Source of the DNA: Burkholderia contaminans | Lineage (GTDB): Bacteria > Pseudomonadota > Gammaproteobacteria > Burkholderiales > Burkholderiaceae | Assembly (NCBI RefSeq): GCF_029633825.1 | Contig: NZ_CP090641.1 | Location: 1,426,001 to 1,490,000 of the forward strand | Direction: 5' to 3' | DNA length: 64,000 nt | In this document: in pieces, positions 18,827-27,540 of the stretch | Numbering within the stretch: position 1 is the first letter of the stretch | How the letters are laid out: each line of letters opens with the position of its first letter | Notes under the pieces: model-generated | What the model saw: only the letters and a program-made list of their open reading frames with translations | What the model was told of the DNA's origin: nothing | Databases searched by the model: none | Made by a program: the position numbers and the translations under genes

Positions 18827-19786
18827 ATGGCGGACGTCATGCACACCGTGGGGCTCGTTGTTTACCCAAATTTCCAGTCGCTCGCGCTCGCGGTGGCGAG
18901 CGTGTTCGAGTACGCGAACCTGCTGCGCGGCGAGGAGGTGTACCAGTTCCGGATCGTGTCCGAGCACGGCGGCGCGGTCGTGTCGTCGCAGGGCTTTTCG
19001 GTCAACACCGAACCGCTGGCCAAAGAGGGATATGACACGCTGATCGTCTCCGGCGACAACGAATGCCGGCTTCCATCGGCGACGCTGGTGGACTTCCTGC
19101 ATCGCGCGCCCGTCCACTCGCGGCGCATTGCGTCGATATGTACGGGAGCCTTCGTCCTCGCGGCCGCCGGGCTCCTCGACGGGAAACGGGCCACGACGCA
19201 CTGGTATCACGCGCGGGACTTCAAGAAGCAATATCCGAACGTGCAGCTCGACGAAGATCGCATCTTCGTCGTAGACGGCCAGGTCTGGACGTCGGCCGGC
19301 ATGAGCGCCGGGGTGGATCTCGCCCTCGCGATCGTCGAAAGCGATTTCGGGCTGGAAACGGCGCGCATGGTCGCGCGCAAGCTCGTGCTATACCAACGGC
19401 GCGGCGGTGGTCAGTCGCAATTCTCGACCTTGCTCGAACTGAACGCGCGATCGGACCGCGTGCAAATGGCGCTGACCTACGCGAGCGAAAACCTGGCGAG
19501 CAATCTGTCGGTGGAACGCCTGGCAGAGGCGGCACGTCTGAGCCCACGCCAGTTCAGCCGCGTGTTCCGGGAGGAGACGGGGCAATCCCCCGCCAAGGCG
19601 GTTGAGCGGCTGCGCGTCGAAGCCGCTCGCCTGATGATGGAAACGTCGCGCCACCCGATCGAAATCATTGCGAGAGAAACCGGCTTCGGCGACCGCGAGC
19701 GCATGCGCCAGGCATTTCTGCGCGCGTTCGGGCAACCCCCGCAGACCATCCAGCGCGCCTCCGGAGTTGCGCCGCTCACGAATTAG
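18827..19786 (+). CDS. GlxA-family transcriptional regulator (DJ-1/PfpI + AraC)
   Basis: Regulator of 319 residues. The N-terminal DJ-1/PfpI-like sensor spans residues 1-185, with SICTGAFVLAAAGLLDGKRAT at the nucleophile elbow and THWYHA after it. A C-terminal AraC-type double helix-turn-helix spans about 210-310, with LSVERLAEAARLSPRQFSRV and IEIIARETGFGDRERMRQAF. Start placed at ATG 18827, 8 bases after AGGA; the ATG at 18797 has no site. It is divergent from the SDR/DJ-1 pair, which it probably controls. The sensor domain is the same fold as the exported protein in the target operon. Confidence 0.88.
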   Translation: MADVMHTVGLVVYPNFQSLALAVASVFEYANLLRGEEVYQFRIVSEHGGAVVSSQGFSVNTEPLAKEGYDTLIVSGDNECRLPSATLVDFLHRAPVHSRRIASICTGAFVLAAAGLLDGKRATTHWYHARDFKKQYPNVQLDEDRIFVVDGQVWTSAGMSAGVDLALAIVESDFGLETARMVARKLVLYQRRGGGQSQFSTLLELNARSDRVQMALTYASENLASNLSVERLAEAARLSPRQFSRVFREETGQSPAKAVERLRVEAARLMMETSRHPIEIIARETGFGDRERMRQAFLRAFGQPPQTIQRASGVAPLTN

Positions 19787-19931
19787 GACGTGTTGAATCC
19801 ATAGGCCGGCAGGTACGCGCAGTCCGGCTTGCCCAAACCGTGAGCGCTCGCTTCGTCCATCGCGAATGACGAGCGGTTCTGCGTCGATGAAGTGCCAGGG
19901 CTGCAAGCAGCACCCGGTCCAGGCGGAAAAT

Positions 19932-20327
19932 CTACTGCTCGCCGGGCGCCCACTCCGGGCTATAGCCGCCAAGCGCCGGGTGGTACATTTCATCGCCGGA
20001 ATGCTGCGTGAATTCGACATTGAGCCGATCCTCACGCAAGCCGAGAATCTCCACGCAATGCGCGCAAAGTGCCTGCGCCACCTCCATGCGCTGCCCGGGC
20101 GGGCGGCCCCGTCGGATATCCAGCATCATCACGGCGACCGGGACAGGCGCTTCGCCGGCCTCGGCGATACGCCAGACACCGCCTTGACCCAGCTCGCGGA
20201 TCGCGACGCTGATACGCCGAATATCGACCGACATCATCCGCGCATAGGTCTCGCTCATTTTGGCGGCGAGCGACTGCTTGGTTTCCACCGAATAGTGGTC
20301 GTTCACGTCCAGTTGCAGATAGGGCAT
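19932..20327 (-). CDS. Tautomerase-superfamily protein with N-terminal proline
   Basis: Protein of 131 residues in the tautomerase (4-oxalocrotonate tautomerase/MIF) superfamily. After removal of Met the N-terminus is Pro (MPYLQLDVNDHYSVETKQSL), the catalytic base of the family; the start at ATG 20327 was chosen for that reason. At 131 residues it has the fused two-repeat length of the cis-CaaD/malonate semialdehyde decarboxylase type rather than 62-residue 4-OT. Arg51 and Arg52 in DIRRISVAIRELG are candidate active-site arginines. It stands alone between unrelated genes, so substrate and pathway are unknown. Confidence 0.8.
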   Translation of the reverse strand: MPYLQLDVNDHYSVETKQSLAAKMSETYARMMSVDIRRISVAIRELGQGGVWRIAEAGEAPVPVAVMMLDIRRGRPPGQRMEVAQALCAHCVEILGLREDRLNVEFTQHSGDEMYHPALGGYSPEWAPGEQ

Positions 20328-20504
20328 GGTATTCAGGATTCCGGGTGATTGATCGAACGCGCGCGGCATCGGCCTGTCCGGATACCGTCAGCCGATTCTG
20401 GCACCCGGCTCGCCGCCCTCACCATGTCGAATAAGCAATGATTCCGGACACGGGTTCAAAAACGACACCTGTTCGCGGAAGCGCCTCGCGACATCCTCCC
20501 CGCG

Positions 20505-21437
20505 CTACGCAAATCCGTACAGCTTCGCCGGGTTCGTGACGAATATCCGTTGCTGCCAGTCCGCACGCCCGATCCAGCCGGCGATCACGTCCAGCAAGCT
20601 TGCATCGTCCGGCTTGTCCGTCTTCTGCGTCGGGTGCGGCCAGTCGGTGCCCCACAGCATGCGCTCCGGCGCCATGTCGATCAGCGCCTTCGCGACCGGC
20701 GCGACGTCGTCGTAGGCAGGCGCGCCCGTCTTGCTGTCGACGTACGGCCCCGACAACGTGATCCACGTATGGCCCTTGTCGACGAGGCGTTGCGCAGTCC
20801 GAAACGCGGCCGACGAGAGCCCGTCGGGCTGCGGCACATGCGCGATATGGTCGATGACGAGCGGACACGGCAGCACCGCAAGATGACGCTCGAGCTCCGG
20901 CAGCCGCGCGCCCTGCACCACCAGCTCGATATGCCAGCCGAGGTTCGCGATGCGCGCGGCGAGCGGCGCCAGCATGTCGAGCGTCGTCGCACCCGGATAG
21001 CTCAGGTTGAACCGGATCGCACGGACGCCGCCGCGATCGAGCGCCAGAAGTTCGTCGTCGCTCACGGTGCCGTCGACGACGGCCACGCCGCGCGCGGCGT
21101 CGCCGAACTGCGCGAGCGCCGCCAGCGTGCAGCGGTTGTCCGTCCCGTACGTCGACGGCGTCACGACCACGTTGCGCTTCACGCCGGTCCGCGACTGCAC
21201 GCCCCGGTATTGCGCGACGGTCGCATTCGGCGGGCGCAGCGTCGTGCCCGGCGCGACCGGAAACCGGTCGTCGTAGATATGCATGTGGCAGTCGATCGCC
21301 CCGTCGGGCAGCCGGAATGCCGGCCGCCCGATGCCGCTCGACCACGTTTCGTCGGCCTCGGCCAGCCCCGGCAATGCAGCCGAAGCCAGCGTCGCGCCGG
21401 CGACTCGGAGGAATTCGCGTCTCGCGATGCGCGCCAT
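20505..21437 (-). CDS. Tat-exported amidohydrolase, LigI-like lactonase
   Basis: Amidohydrolase_2 family protein of 310 residues. The N-terminus MARIARREFLRVAGATLASA is a textbook Tat signal with R-R-E-F-L, cut after GLAEA. Metal and active-site residues are visible: His-x-His in IDCHMHIYDD, His in LVIDHIAHV and Asp in MLWGTDWPHP. NATVAQYRGVQ, STYGTDNRCTL and VRAIRFNLSY resemble 2-pyrone-4,6-dicarboxylate lactonase (LigI) and D-galactarolactone isomerase. Those enzymes are cytosolic, so periplasmic action is unusual. It starts 2 bases after the stop of the MFS gene and ends the ten-gene run. Substrate unknown, probably a lactone. Confidence 0.83.
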   Translation of the reverse strand: MARIARREFLRVAGATLASAALPGLAEADETWSSGIGRPAFRLPDGAIDCHMHIYDDRFPVAPGTTLRPPNATVAQYRGVQSRTGVKRNVVVTPSTYGTDNRCTLAALAQFGDAARGVAVVDGTVSDDELLALDRGGVRAIRFNLSYPGATTLDMLAPLAARIANLGWHIELVVQGARLPELERHLAVLPCPLVIDHIAHVPQPDGLSSAAFRTAQRLVDKGHTWITLSGPYVDSKTGAPAYDDVAPVAKALIDMAPERMLWGTDWPHPTQKTDKPDDASLLDVIAGWIGRADWQQRIFVTNPAKLYGFA

Positions 21438-21439
21438 GA

Positions 21440-22762
21440 TCAGATGGTCCCCGTCTTGCCGACCAGCTTGCCCGACGCATGATTGCGCGTGAGCAGCAGC
21501 AGCGTCGCGACGCTCACGAGCGTGAGGATCGCGAGCGGCATCAACGCGAGCGCGTAGCTGCCCGTCGCCGCCTTCACCCACCCGTACACGTTCACCATCA
21601 GCCCACCGCCGAGCAGGTTCGCGATCGCGTTGACCGTCGCGAGCCCGGCCGCCACGGTGCTGTTGGACAGCATGTCGGTCGCAAGCGCCCAGAACGGGCC
21701 CTTGAACGAATACGCGCCGACCAGCACCGCGCAGAGCATGCAGACCGTCGGCAGCAGCGATCCGCTCAGCGACGTCGCGAACAGGCCCACGCCGATCAGC
21801 AGCATCGGCACGACCGTGTGCCAGCGCCGTTCGCCGACGCGGTCCGAGCGACGGCCCCAGTAGACCATCAGGACGGAAGCCACCGCGTAAGGCACCGAAT
21901 TCAGCAGGCCGGTCTCCATGACGCTCAAGCCGAACGACTTCAGCAACTGCGGCTGCCACACGGACAGCGTGCTGCCTGCCGCGGAAGCGCACGTGTCGAC
22001 GAGCGCGAGGCACAGCACGTAGCGATTGCGGAACAGCTGCGTGAGCGGCAGCGACGGCACCTTCTTGCGCGTCTTGTGGCCGGCGGCCAGCGCGGTCGTG
22101 AGCCATGCGCGCTCGTCGTCGTCGAGCCACCTCGCGTCGTCCGGCTTGTTCGTCAGCACGAACAGGCACGCGATGCCGAGCAGCACGGTCGGAACGCCTT
22201 CGAGGATGAACAGCCAGTGCCATCCGCGCAGGCCCCACACGCCGTCCATCTGCAACAGCAGCGCGGAGATCGGCGAGCCGATGAAGCTCGCGGCCGGAAT
22301 CGCGACCATGAACGTCGCGACGATCCGCGCACGATACTGCGCGGGAATCCAGTACGACAGATAAAGCAGCACGCCGGGGAAAAAGCCGGCCTCGGCCGCA
22401 CCCAGCAGGAAACGCAGCACGTAGAACGTCGTCGCGTTGTGCACGAGCGCGGTCGCCGCCGACACGATGCCCCACGTGATCATGATCCGGGCGATCCAGA
22501 TCCGCGCGCCGTATTTCTGCAGCGCGAGATTGCTCGGTACTTCGCAAAAGAAGTACGAAATGAAGAACAGGCTGCTGCCGAACCCGAACACCTGCGCCGA
22601 CATCCCGAGGTCATGGTTCATCTGCAGCGACGCCATCCCCACGTTGCCCCGGTCGATGAAGGCAAGCAGGTAGCAGATCATCAAAAAGGGAATGAGCCGC
22701 CAGACGACCTTCCGTATGGTCCGGCGCTCGATCGCGGACGCGTCCATGAAACCGGTTTGCAT
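21440..22762 (-). CDS. MFS transporter, anion:cation symporter family
   Basis: Twelve-helix carrier of 440 residues in the ACS family (GudP, ExuT and phthalate permease relatives). ICYLLAFIDRGNVGMASLQM in helix 1 and FFISYFFCEVPSNLALQKYG in helix 2 are characteristic. ACS carriers move sugar acids or aromatic carboxylates with protons. Start at ATG 22762 after GGAGACAAC; the frame is open far upstream but only as read-through of other genes. It is paralogous to the carrier at 27541 and may import the same class of compound. It ends 2 bases before the LigI-like gene. Confidence 0.88.
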   Translation of the reverse strand: MQTGFMDASAIERRTIRKVVWRLIPFLMICYLLAFIDRGNVGMASLQMNHDLGMSAQVFGFGSSLFFISYFFCEVPSNLALQKYGARIWIARIMITWGIVSAATALVHNATTFYVLRFLLGAAEAGFFPGVLLYLSYWIPAQYRARIVATFMVAIPAASFIGSPISALLLQMDGVWGLRGWHWLFILEGVPTVLLGIACLFVLTNKPDDARWLDDDERAWLTTALAAGHKTRKKVPSLPLTQLFRNRYVLCLALVDTCASAAGSTLSVWQPQLLKSFGLSVMETGLLNSVPYAVASVLMVYWGRRSDRVGERRWHTVVPMLLIGVGLFATSLSGSLLPTVCMLCAVLVGAYSFKGPFWALATDMLSNSTVAAGLATVNAIANLLGGGLMVNVYGWVKAATGSYALALMPLAILTLVSVATLLLLTRNHASGKLVGKTGTI

Positions 22763-22773
22763 GTTGTCTCCGT

Positions 22774-24012
22774 TTATTGTGCGCCTGAGCGCGTTCCTGT
22801 GAACCGTTGCCACGCGATGACCGCGATGACGCCGCACGCGAGCACGGCGGCCATGGCGGCGAAGGTGTGTCGCACGCCGAGCGCCTCGGATGCGCTGCCG
22901 ACGAGCAGATAACCGAACGGCATCGTGCCGTTGTAGGCCATGCCGTACATCCCGACGAGCCCGCCGCGCACGTGATCCGGACACTGGCGCTGAATGGTCG
23001 CGTTCGTCGACGTGGCCGCGAACGTGAGGCTGAAGCCGAGTGCATAGAACGCGGGGATCGATCCGGCCGCATCGGTCGCCGCGGCCAGCACGGCCAGCGC
23101 GCCGACGGCCGTCCACGGCGCATACGCGATGAACCGGTGCGACGCGCGCGGCCCGACCGCCGACGACAGCAGCACCGCCGCGCTCAACGAGCCGGCGCCG
23201 GCGCACGCGAAGAACACGCCGGTAAAGCGCGCGGCGTCGTGAAAGCCCTGGTCCGCGAGCAGCGGCACCAGTGTCTGGTAGCTGCCGGCGAACAGGCCGA
23301 TGCACGCGAGAATCGGCAGATAGCGGGCCGAGAACGCATCGGACAGCACGTAGCCGACCGCGTCGCGCAGGCCGCTGTCCGCGCGCGACGGGCGGTCCGC
23401 CGCCGCAGTCCGGATCGACCGCACGCATGCCGCCATGAAGCACAGCGCGAGCGCATAGATCGCAAACGACGTCCGGGGCCCGAGCGTCGGATAGACGAAG
23501 CCGGCGATGGTCGGGCCGACCATGCGCCCGACGTTGTAGACCATCGTGTTCATCGCGACCGCGTTGGAGGTGTGGGTCGCATCCTGAAGGCTCGTCAGCA
23601 GCAGCACCTGCCGCGCCGGCGTTTCCACCGCGCTCGACACGCCGATCGCCAGCGCATGCGCGAGGATCAGCTTCACGCCGAGCAGGCCGAGCAGCGACAA
23701 CGTGAAGAGGCTGCTCGTCAACACCAGCGACGTCGCCAGCACGCAGAGCGTCACGCGCCGCGCGTTGGCCGAGCCGATGCGGGAGCCCGCCACCGGCGCG
23801 ACGATCAACTGCGGCCCGTACAGCAGGAAGTTGAGCAGCGCGAGGATCGCCGCCGAGCCGGACAGGTGATAGATCAGCAGGTTCAGCGTGACGTTCTGCG
23901 TCCAGCTGCCGAGCACCGATGCGACCTGCCCGCTCAGGTAGCGCCGCAGCGACGCCTCGGTCAATGCGGGAAACAGCCTGTTCACCCACCCCGCTTGCGT
24001 TGCCACGTTCAT
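22774..24012 (-). CDS. MFS transporter, EntS/MFS_3 type
   Basis: MFS protein of 412 residues of the exporter-like MFS_3 group (enterobactin exporter EntS relatives). The start SLRRYLSGQVASVLGSWTQN with FLLYGPQLIVAPVAGSRIG is typical of that group. Its ATG at 24012 overlaps the stop of the upstream MFS gene by 4 bases, so the two are translationally coupled. In this run of uptake-type carriers it is the one most likely to export something, such as a toxic intermediate. This is inference. Confidence 0.85.
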   Translation of the reverse strand: MNVATQAGWVNRLFPALTEASLRRYLSGQVASVLGSWTQNVTLNLLIYHLSGSAAILALLNFLLYGPQLIVAPVAGSRIGSANARRVTLCVLATSLVLTSSLFTLSLLGLLGVKLILAHALAIGVSSAVETPARQVLLLTSLQDATHTSNAVAMNTMVYNVGRMVGPTIAGFVYPTLGPRTSFAIYALALCFMAACVRSIRTAAADRPSRADSGLRDAVGYVLSDAFSARYLPILACIGLFAGSYQTLVPLLADQGFHDAARFTGVFFACAGAGSLSAAVLLSSAVGPRASHRFIAYAPWTAVGALAVLAAATDAAGSIPAFYALGFSLTFAATSTNATIQRQCPDHVRGGLVGMYGMAYNGTMPFGYLLVGSASEALGVRHTFAAMAAVLACGVIAVIAWQRFTGTRSGAQ

Positions 24013-25289
24013 GACAGCGCCTTCCCGCGAGTTTCGGGCGCGACCAGCACGACCGCAGCTGCGGCGACGAATGCGACGATCGTCGTCGCGAGTCCGAGCA
24101 CGAAGCCGCCCGACGTCGACGCCAGCGAACCGATGACCAACGGCGCGATGAAACCGCCGAGCCGGCCGCCGTTGTATGCGAGGCCCATGAAGAAGCCGCG
24201 CGAGGCGGTGTTGCCGATAATCTCCGCGAGGAACGGGCCGGCACCCGCGAAGATGCCGTTCACACTGAATCCGGTCAGAAAGATCGCGGCCATCAGCAGC
24301 AACGGATTCGCCGACACGATATACACGCCGACCGCCATCGCGCCGACCAGCAGGTAGGCCAGGAACATCGGCCGCCGGCCGAGCCGGTCGACCCATGCCG
24401 AGAACAGCAGGAATCCGGTGATCGCGCCGAACTGCAGCGCCAGCACGAACTTCAGGCTATGCACGAAGTCGAGGTGCTTCACCGTGACGAGGAACGTCGG
24501 CGTCCACGTGAATACGCCCCAGTACAGGTACTGCAGAAAGAAGATGAAGCAGAAAGCGGTGAGCAGGCCGCGCACGTTCAGCTTCTCGCGGCTTGCCGTG
24601 CCGAGCGTGCGGGCCTGCGACTTCGCGTGCCTGCGTTCGAGCCAGATCGGCGATTCCGGCGTCTTGCGCGCGACCCAGAACAGAATGAAGAACGGCGACG
24701 CGCCGATCAGGAACAGCACACGCCAGCTGTCGCCGGCCAATCCGCCATGCGCGGCGCCGACGATGCCCGAGATCGCGATCGCGAGAATCGCGCCGATCGG
24801 CAAGCCCATCTGCATCAGCGCGCCGCCCTTGCCGCGCCGGCTCGGGTGCCAGGTCTCCGCGATGAGCGCCGCGCCGGCGGTCCAGGTTCCGCCCATGCCG
24901 AGCGCGCCGAAAAAGCGCAGCGCGGCGAACGAATGCGCATCGGGCGCAAATGCGATCAGGCCGGAGAACAGCGAGTAGATGCCGACGCAGAGCAGCGCGG
25001 TGCGCACGCGCCCGATCCGGTCCGACACGAAGCCGAACAGAATGCCGCCGACGATCTGTCCGGCCGCCGTGACGCTCGTGAACATGCCGAGCTGCGCCTT
25101 GCTCAGCCCGAACTGCAGCGCGAGCGTCGGCAGCAGCAGCGACAGCAGGAACGAGTCGTAGCTCTCGAACGTCCAGCCGAGCCCCGCGAGCGACAGCGAA
25201 CGCCACTCGATATCGGTCACGCGCGTGAACCCTTTCTCCGCGGCTGCGGAATCGATGTCCTGTGTGGCCACGGTTGCACTCGTCTTCAT
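24009..25289 (-). CDS. MFS transporter, metabolite:H+ symporter
   Basis: MFS carrier of 426 residues resembling the aromatic-acid and metabolite:H+ symporters. Helix 1 has LGWTFESYDSFLLSLLLPTL, loop 2-3 GFVSDRIGRVRT, and the family-typical ESPIWLERRHAK follows helix 6. Its ATG overlaps the stop of the amidohydrolase gene as ATGA, and its own stop overlaps the next carrier. It is one of four MFS carriers in the same ten-gene set, which is unusual for a single pathway. Confidence 0.87.
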   Translation of the reverse strand: MKTSATVATQDIDSAAAEKGFTRVTDIEWRSLSLAGLGWTFESYDSFLLSLLLPTLALQFGLSKAQLGMFTSVTAAGQIVGGILFGFVSDRIGRVRTALLCVGIYSLFSGLIAFAPDAHSFAALRFFGALGMGGTWTAGAALIAETWHPSRRGKGGALMQMGLPIGAILAIAISGIVGAAHGGLAGDSWRVLFLIGASPFFILFWVARKTPESPIWLERRHAKSQARTLGTASREKLNVRGLLTAFCFIFFLQYLYWGVFTWTPTFLVTVKHLDFVHSLKFVLALQFGAITGFLLFSAWVDRLGRRPMFLAYLLVGAMAVGVYIVSANPLLLMAAIFLTGFSVNGIFAGAGPFLAEIIGNTASRGFFMGLAYNGGRLGGFIAPLVIGSLASTSGGFVLGLATTIVAFVAAAAVVLVAPETRGKALS

Positions 25290-26332
25290 CGGTTGTCTCC
25301 GGGAATCGCGACGCGATACGTCGATGCGGCCGTCCGGCTGAACAGCGCGGCCTTTTCATCGGCCGACATCGCGGACGCGAGTCGTTTGAAGGCGTTCCAC
25401 AGCACGCGATAGCCGAACATCCCCTTGTCGACGGGGAAGTTGCTCTCGAACATGCAGCGTTCGACGCCGAAGAGGTTGACGCAGGTGTCGAAATACGGCT
25501 GCCACGCGGCCGCCAGTTCCTGCGACGACGGCGGCAGGTCGCGCGTGGCGAAGTCGAAGCCGAATACGCTCATGCCCGCGCCACCGAGCTTCATGCGCGT
25601 GTTCGGCAGCGCGGCGAGACGCGCGAGTTGCCGTGTCCATTGCGCATGGACTTCCGCGCGTTGGCCGGCATGCGGACCCACGCCGAGCGGACCGCCGAAA
25701 TGGTCGATGACGACGGTGACGTGCTCGCATGCGCGCGCGAGTTCGTACAGGTCGTCGAGCTGCGTGTGATAGACCCACGCGTCGAGCGACAGCCCATAGC
25801 GGCCGAGCGTCGCCACGCCCCGCCGGAAAGCCGGATCCGACATCCGGTCGCGCGGCGGCGTCACCGGGCTCGATCGCACGTCGGCGCTCGCATGCCACGC
25901 GAGCGGATTGCGAATCCCGCGCAGTCGCCCGCCGGATACCTGCAGCATCGTGTCGAGCACCGCATCGAGTTCCGCGCCGAGCGACAGATCGGCGCCGCCG
26001 ACGATGGCCTCGCAGCACCGCGTGGGGCCGTATGCGCCGCTGTCGAACATCGCGGCGACGCCGCTCGCGAACGCCACTTCGCCCACCGGCTTGAATGCCT
26101 CGGGCCCGCTTGCACGCAACATCGATCGACACTGCACGTAGACCGTCGACACGACCCGATGTCCGCTGCGCACGTCCGCACCGAACTCGTCCGCGAGATA
26201 GCGACCGGTCTGGCGGTCCCACAGGTGGTGATGGGCGTCGACGATGGCAAGCTCGGGTTCGAGCACCGGCTCGTCGCGCAAGGCGAGCCACGCGGGCCGG
26301 ACGGGCAGATGGGGCGCGTGAACGGTCTGCAT
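25286..26332 (-). CDS. Amidohydrolase_2 family hydrolase (lactonase-like)
   Basis: Metal-dependent TIM-barrel hydrolase of 348 residues in the group containing L-fuconolactonase and related sugar lactonases. Metal ligands: His-x-His in IVDAHHHLWDRQ, His in VVIDHFGGPLG, and the C-terminal RCMFESNFPVDKGMFGY, typical of this group. Cytosolic, no signal peptide. It lies between the porin and MFS genes, with the stop overlapping the MFS start by 4 bases. With the SMP-30 protein it makes three lactonase-like enzymes in one operon, pointing to a lactone intermediate. Confidence 0.85.
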   Translation of the reverse strand: MQTVHAPHLPVRPAWLALRDEPVLEPELAIVDAHHHLWDRQTGRYLADEFGADVRSGHRVVSTVYVQCRSMLRASGPEAFKPVGEVAFASGVAAMFDSGAYGPTRCCEAIVGGADLSLGAELDAVLDTMLQVSGGRLRGIRNPLAWHASADVRSSPVTPPRDRMSDPAFRRGVATLGRYGLSLDAWVYHTQLDDLYELARACEHVTVVIDHFGGPLGVGPHAGQRAEVHAQWTRQLARLAALPNTRMKLGGAGMSVFGFDFATRDLPPSSQELAAAWQPYFDTCVNLFGVERCMFESNFPVDKGMFGYRVLWNAFKRLASAMSADEKAALFSRTAASTYRVAIPGDNR

Positions 26333-26342
26333 CGCACGCGCC

Positions 26343-27494
26343 TCAGAACTTCTGGCGCATGCCGATCACCACGCCCGTCTGGTTGTGATCGGGCGCGACC
26401 GTGCCGTAGCCGTTCACGCCGAGCGCGGAGCCGCCCTTGTTGCGCGCGAAACCCGCCGTCGCGTAGATATCGGTGCGCTTCGACAGCAGATAGTCCGCGC
26501 ACAGCACGGCGAGCCACGGGTCGGCACTCGTCGAATGCACGTCCTGGTAATAGGCCGTTGCCGTGACCACGAACGCCGGCGACACCGCGTATTGCGCGCC
26601 GGCCCAGTACAGGTTCGCCGCGCCGGCTTCGGAACCGTTCGCGAGACGGATCGGGTTCGCCGGCAGGAACGCGTTCGACGCCTGAAGATAGCGATAACCG
26701 GCGAATCCCTTCACCGGTCCGATCGCATACGATGCGGCGGCCGTCGCGCGTCGCTCGGCGCCCGTGTTCGTCGCGACGGTGTTGCTGTTGCGCTGCTCGT
26801 ACGACACGCTCGCGGCGAGCGGCCCTTGCGCGAAAGTCAACGCCCCGCTGAAGAAGCGGCCGGTGAGTTGCGCGCCCGGCACCTCCGCGCCGTACCCGGT
26901 GTCGTAGCGGGTGCTATACATGGCCTGCGCCGTCAGCGGGCCGAACACGCCGGTGTACTTCGCCGAATTGTCGATACGCGCGGCCGCCGCGTAGTCGAGC
27001 GACAGCAACGAATACCGCGACGACGCGCCCATCGGGTCGAAGGCCACGGCCTGTTCGTAGAAGAGCGAATTCTGGCGGCCGAACGTCAACTGCTGGCCGC
27101 GGTACGCCAGCCCGACCCACGCCTGGCGGCCGAAAATTCGCGACGTCGTGGCGGCATTCGAACCGAGGCCTTTCGTCGACTGCGCGGTCGTGCCGTCATT
27201 GATGTTGAAGCCGTCTTCCAGCTGGAAAATGGCTTTCATGCCGGCGCCGAGATCCTCGACGCCCTTCAATCCCCAGCGCGAACCGGACAGGTTGCCCGAC
27301 ACTTCGCGCGTCTGCGCGCCGCCGGTACTCGTGTTGTTGATGTGCTCGATGCCGACGTCGGCAATACCGTACAGCGTGACGCTGCTTTCTGCCTGGGCGG
27401 CACCGCACCACGAGGTCGCGCTCGCGACGGTGATGGCGCCGAGCACGAAGCGGGAGGTCGGGCGGGTATTGCGGCTGGCCTGATTCGACAACAT
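26343..27494 (-). CDS. Outer-membrane porin, OpcP/OmpC type
   Basis: Gram-negative general porin of 383 residues. A signal peptide precedes AESSVTLYGIADVGIEH, and the C-terminus NQTGVVIGMRQKF ends in the Phe needed for assembly by Bam. SRWGLKGVEDLGAGMKAIFQ and FGRQAWVGLAYRGQQLTFGR are conserved in burkholderial porins. It sits inside the catabolic run between an MFS and an amidohydrolase gene, so it probably serves as the substrate-specific outer-membrane gate of this pathway. ATG 27494 follows GGAG. Confidence 0.9.
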   Translation of the reverse strand: MLSNQASRNTRPTSRFVLGAITVASATSWCGAAQAESSVTLYGIADVGIEHINNTSTGGAQTREVSGNLSGSRWGLKGVEDLGAGMKAIFQLEDGFNINDGTTAQSTKGLGSNAATTSRIFGRQAWVGLAYRGQQLTFGRQNSLFYEQAVAFDPMGASSRYSLLSLDYAAAARIDNSAKYTGVFGPLTAQAMYSTRYDTGYGAEVPGAQLTGRFFSGALTFAQGPLAASVSYEQRNSNTVATNTGAERRATAAASYAIGPVKGFAGYRYLQASNAFLPANPIRLANGSEAGAANLYWAGAQYAVSPAFVVTATAYYQDVHSTSADPWLAVLCADYLLSKRTDIYATAGFARNKGGSALGVNGYGTVAPDHNQTGVVIGMRQKF

Positions 27495-27540
27495 GGAGTC
27501 TCCAAACTGTTTTTTATGGGTAGGTCGGACGAAGGAAAAT

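Noticed and set aside
20505..22547. 680-codon frame that would fuse the LigI-like lactonase to an N-terminal extension
   Set aside because: The extension is Arg-rich shadow of the MFS gene; the Tat signal at 21437 marks the true start.
21440..24244. 934-codon minus-strand frame covering several carriers
   Set aside because: Only the part from 22762 on has MFS sequence; the upstream part is out-of-frame read-through of the two other MFS genes.
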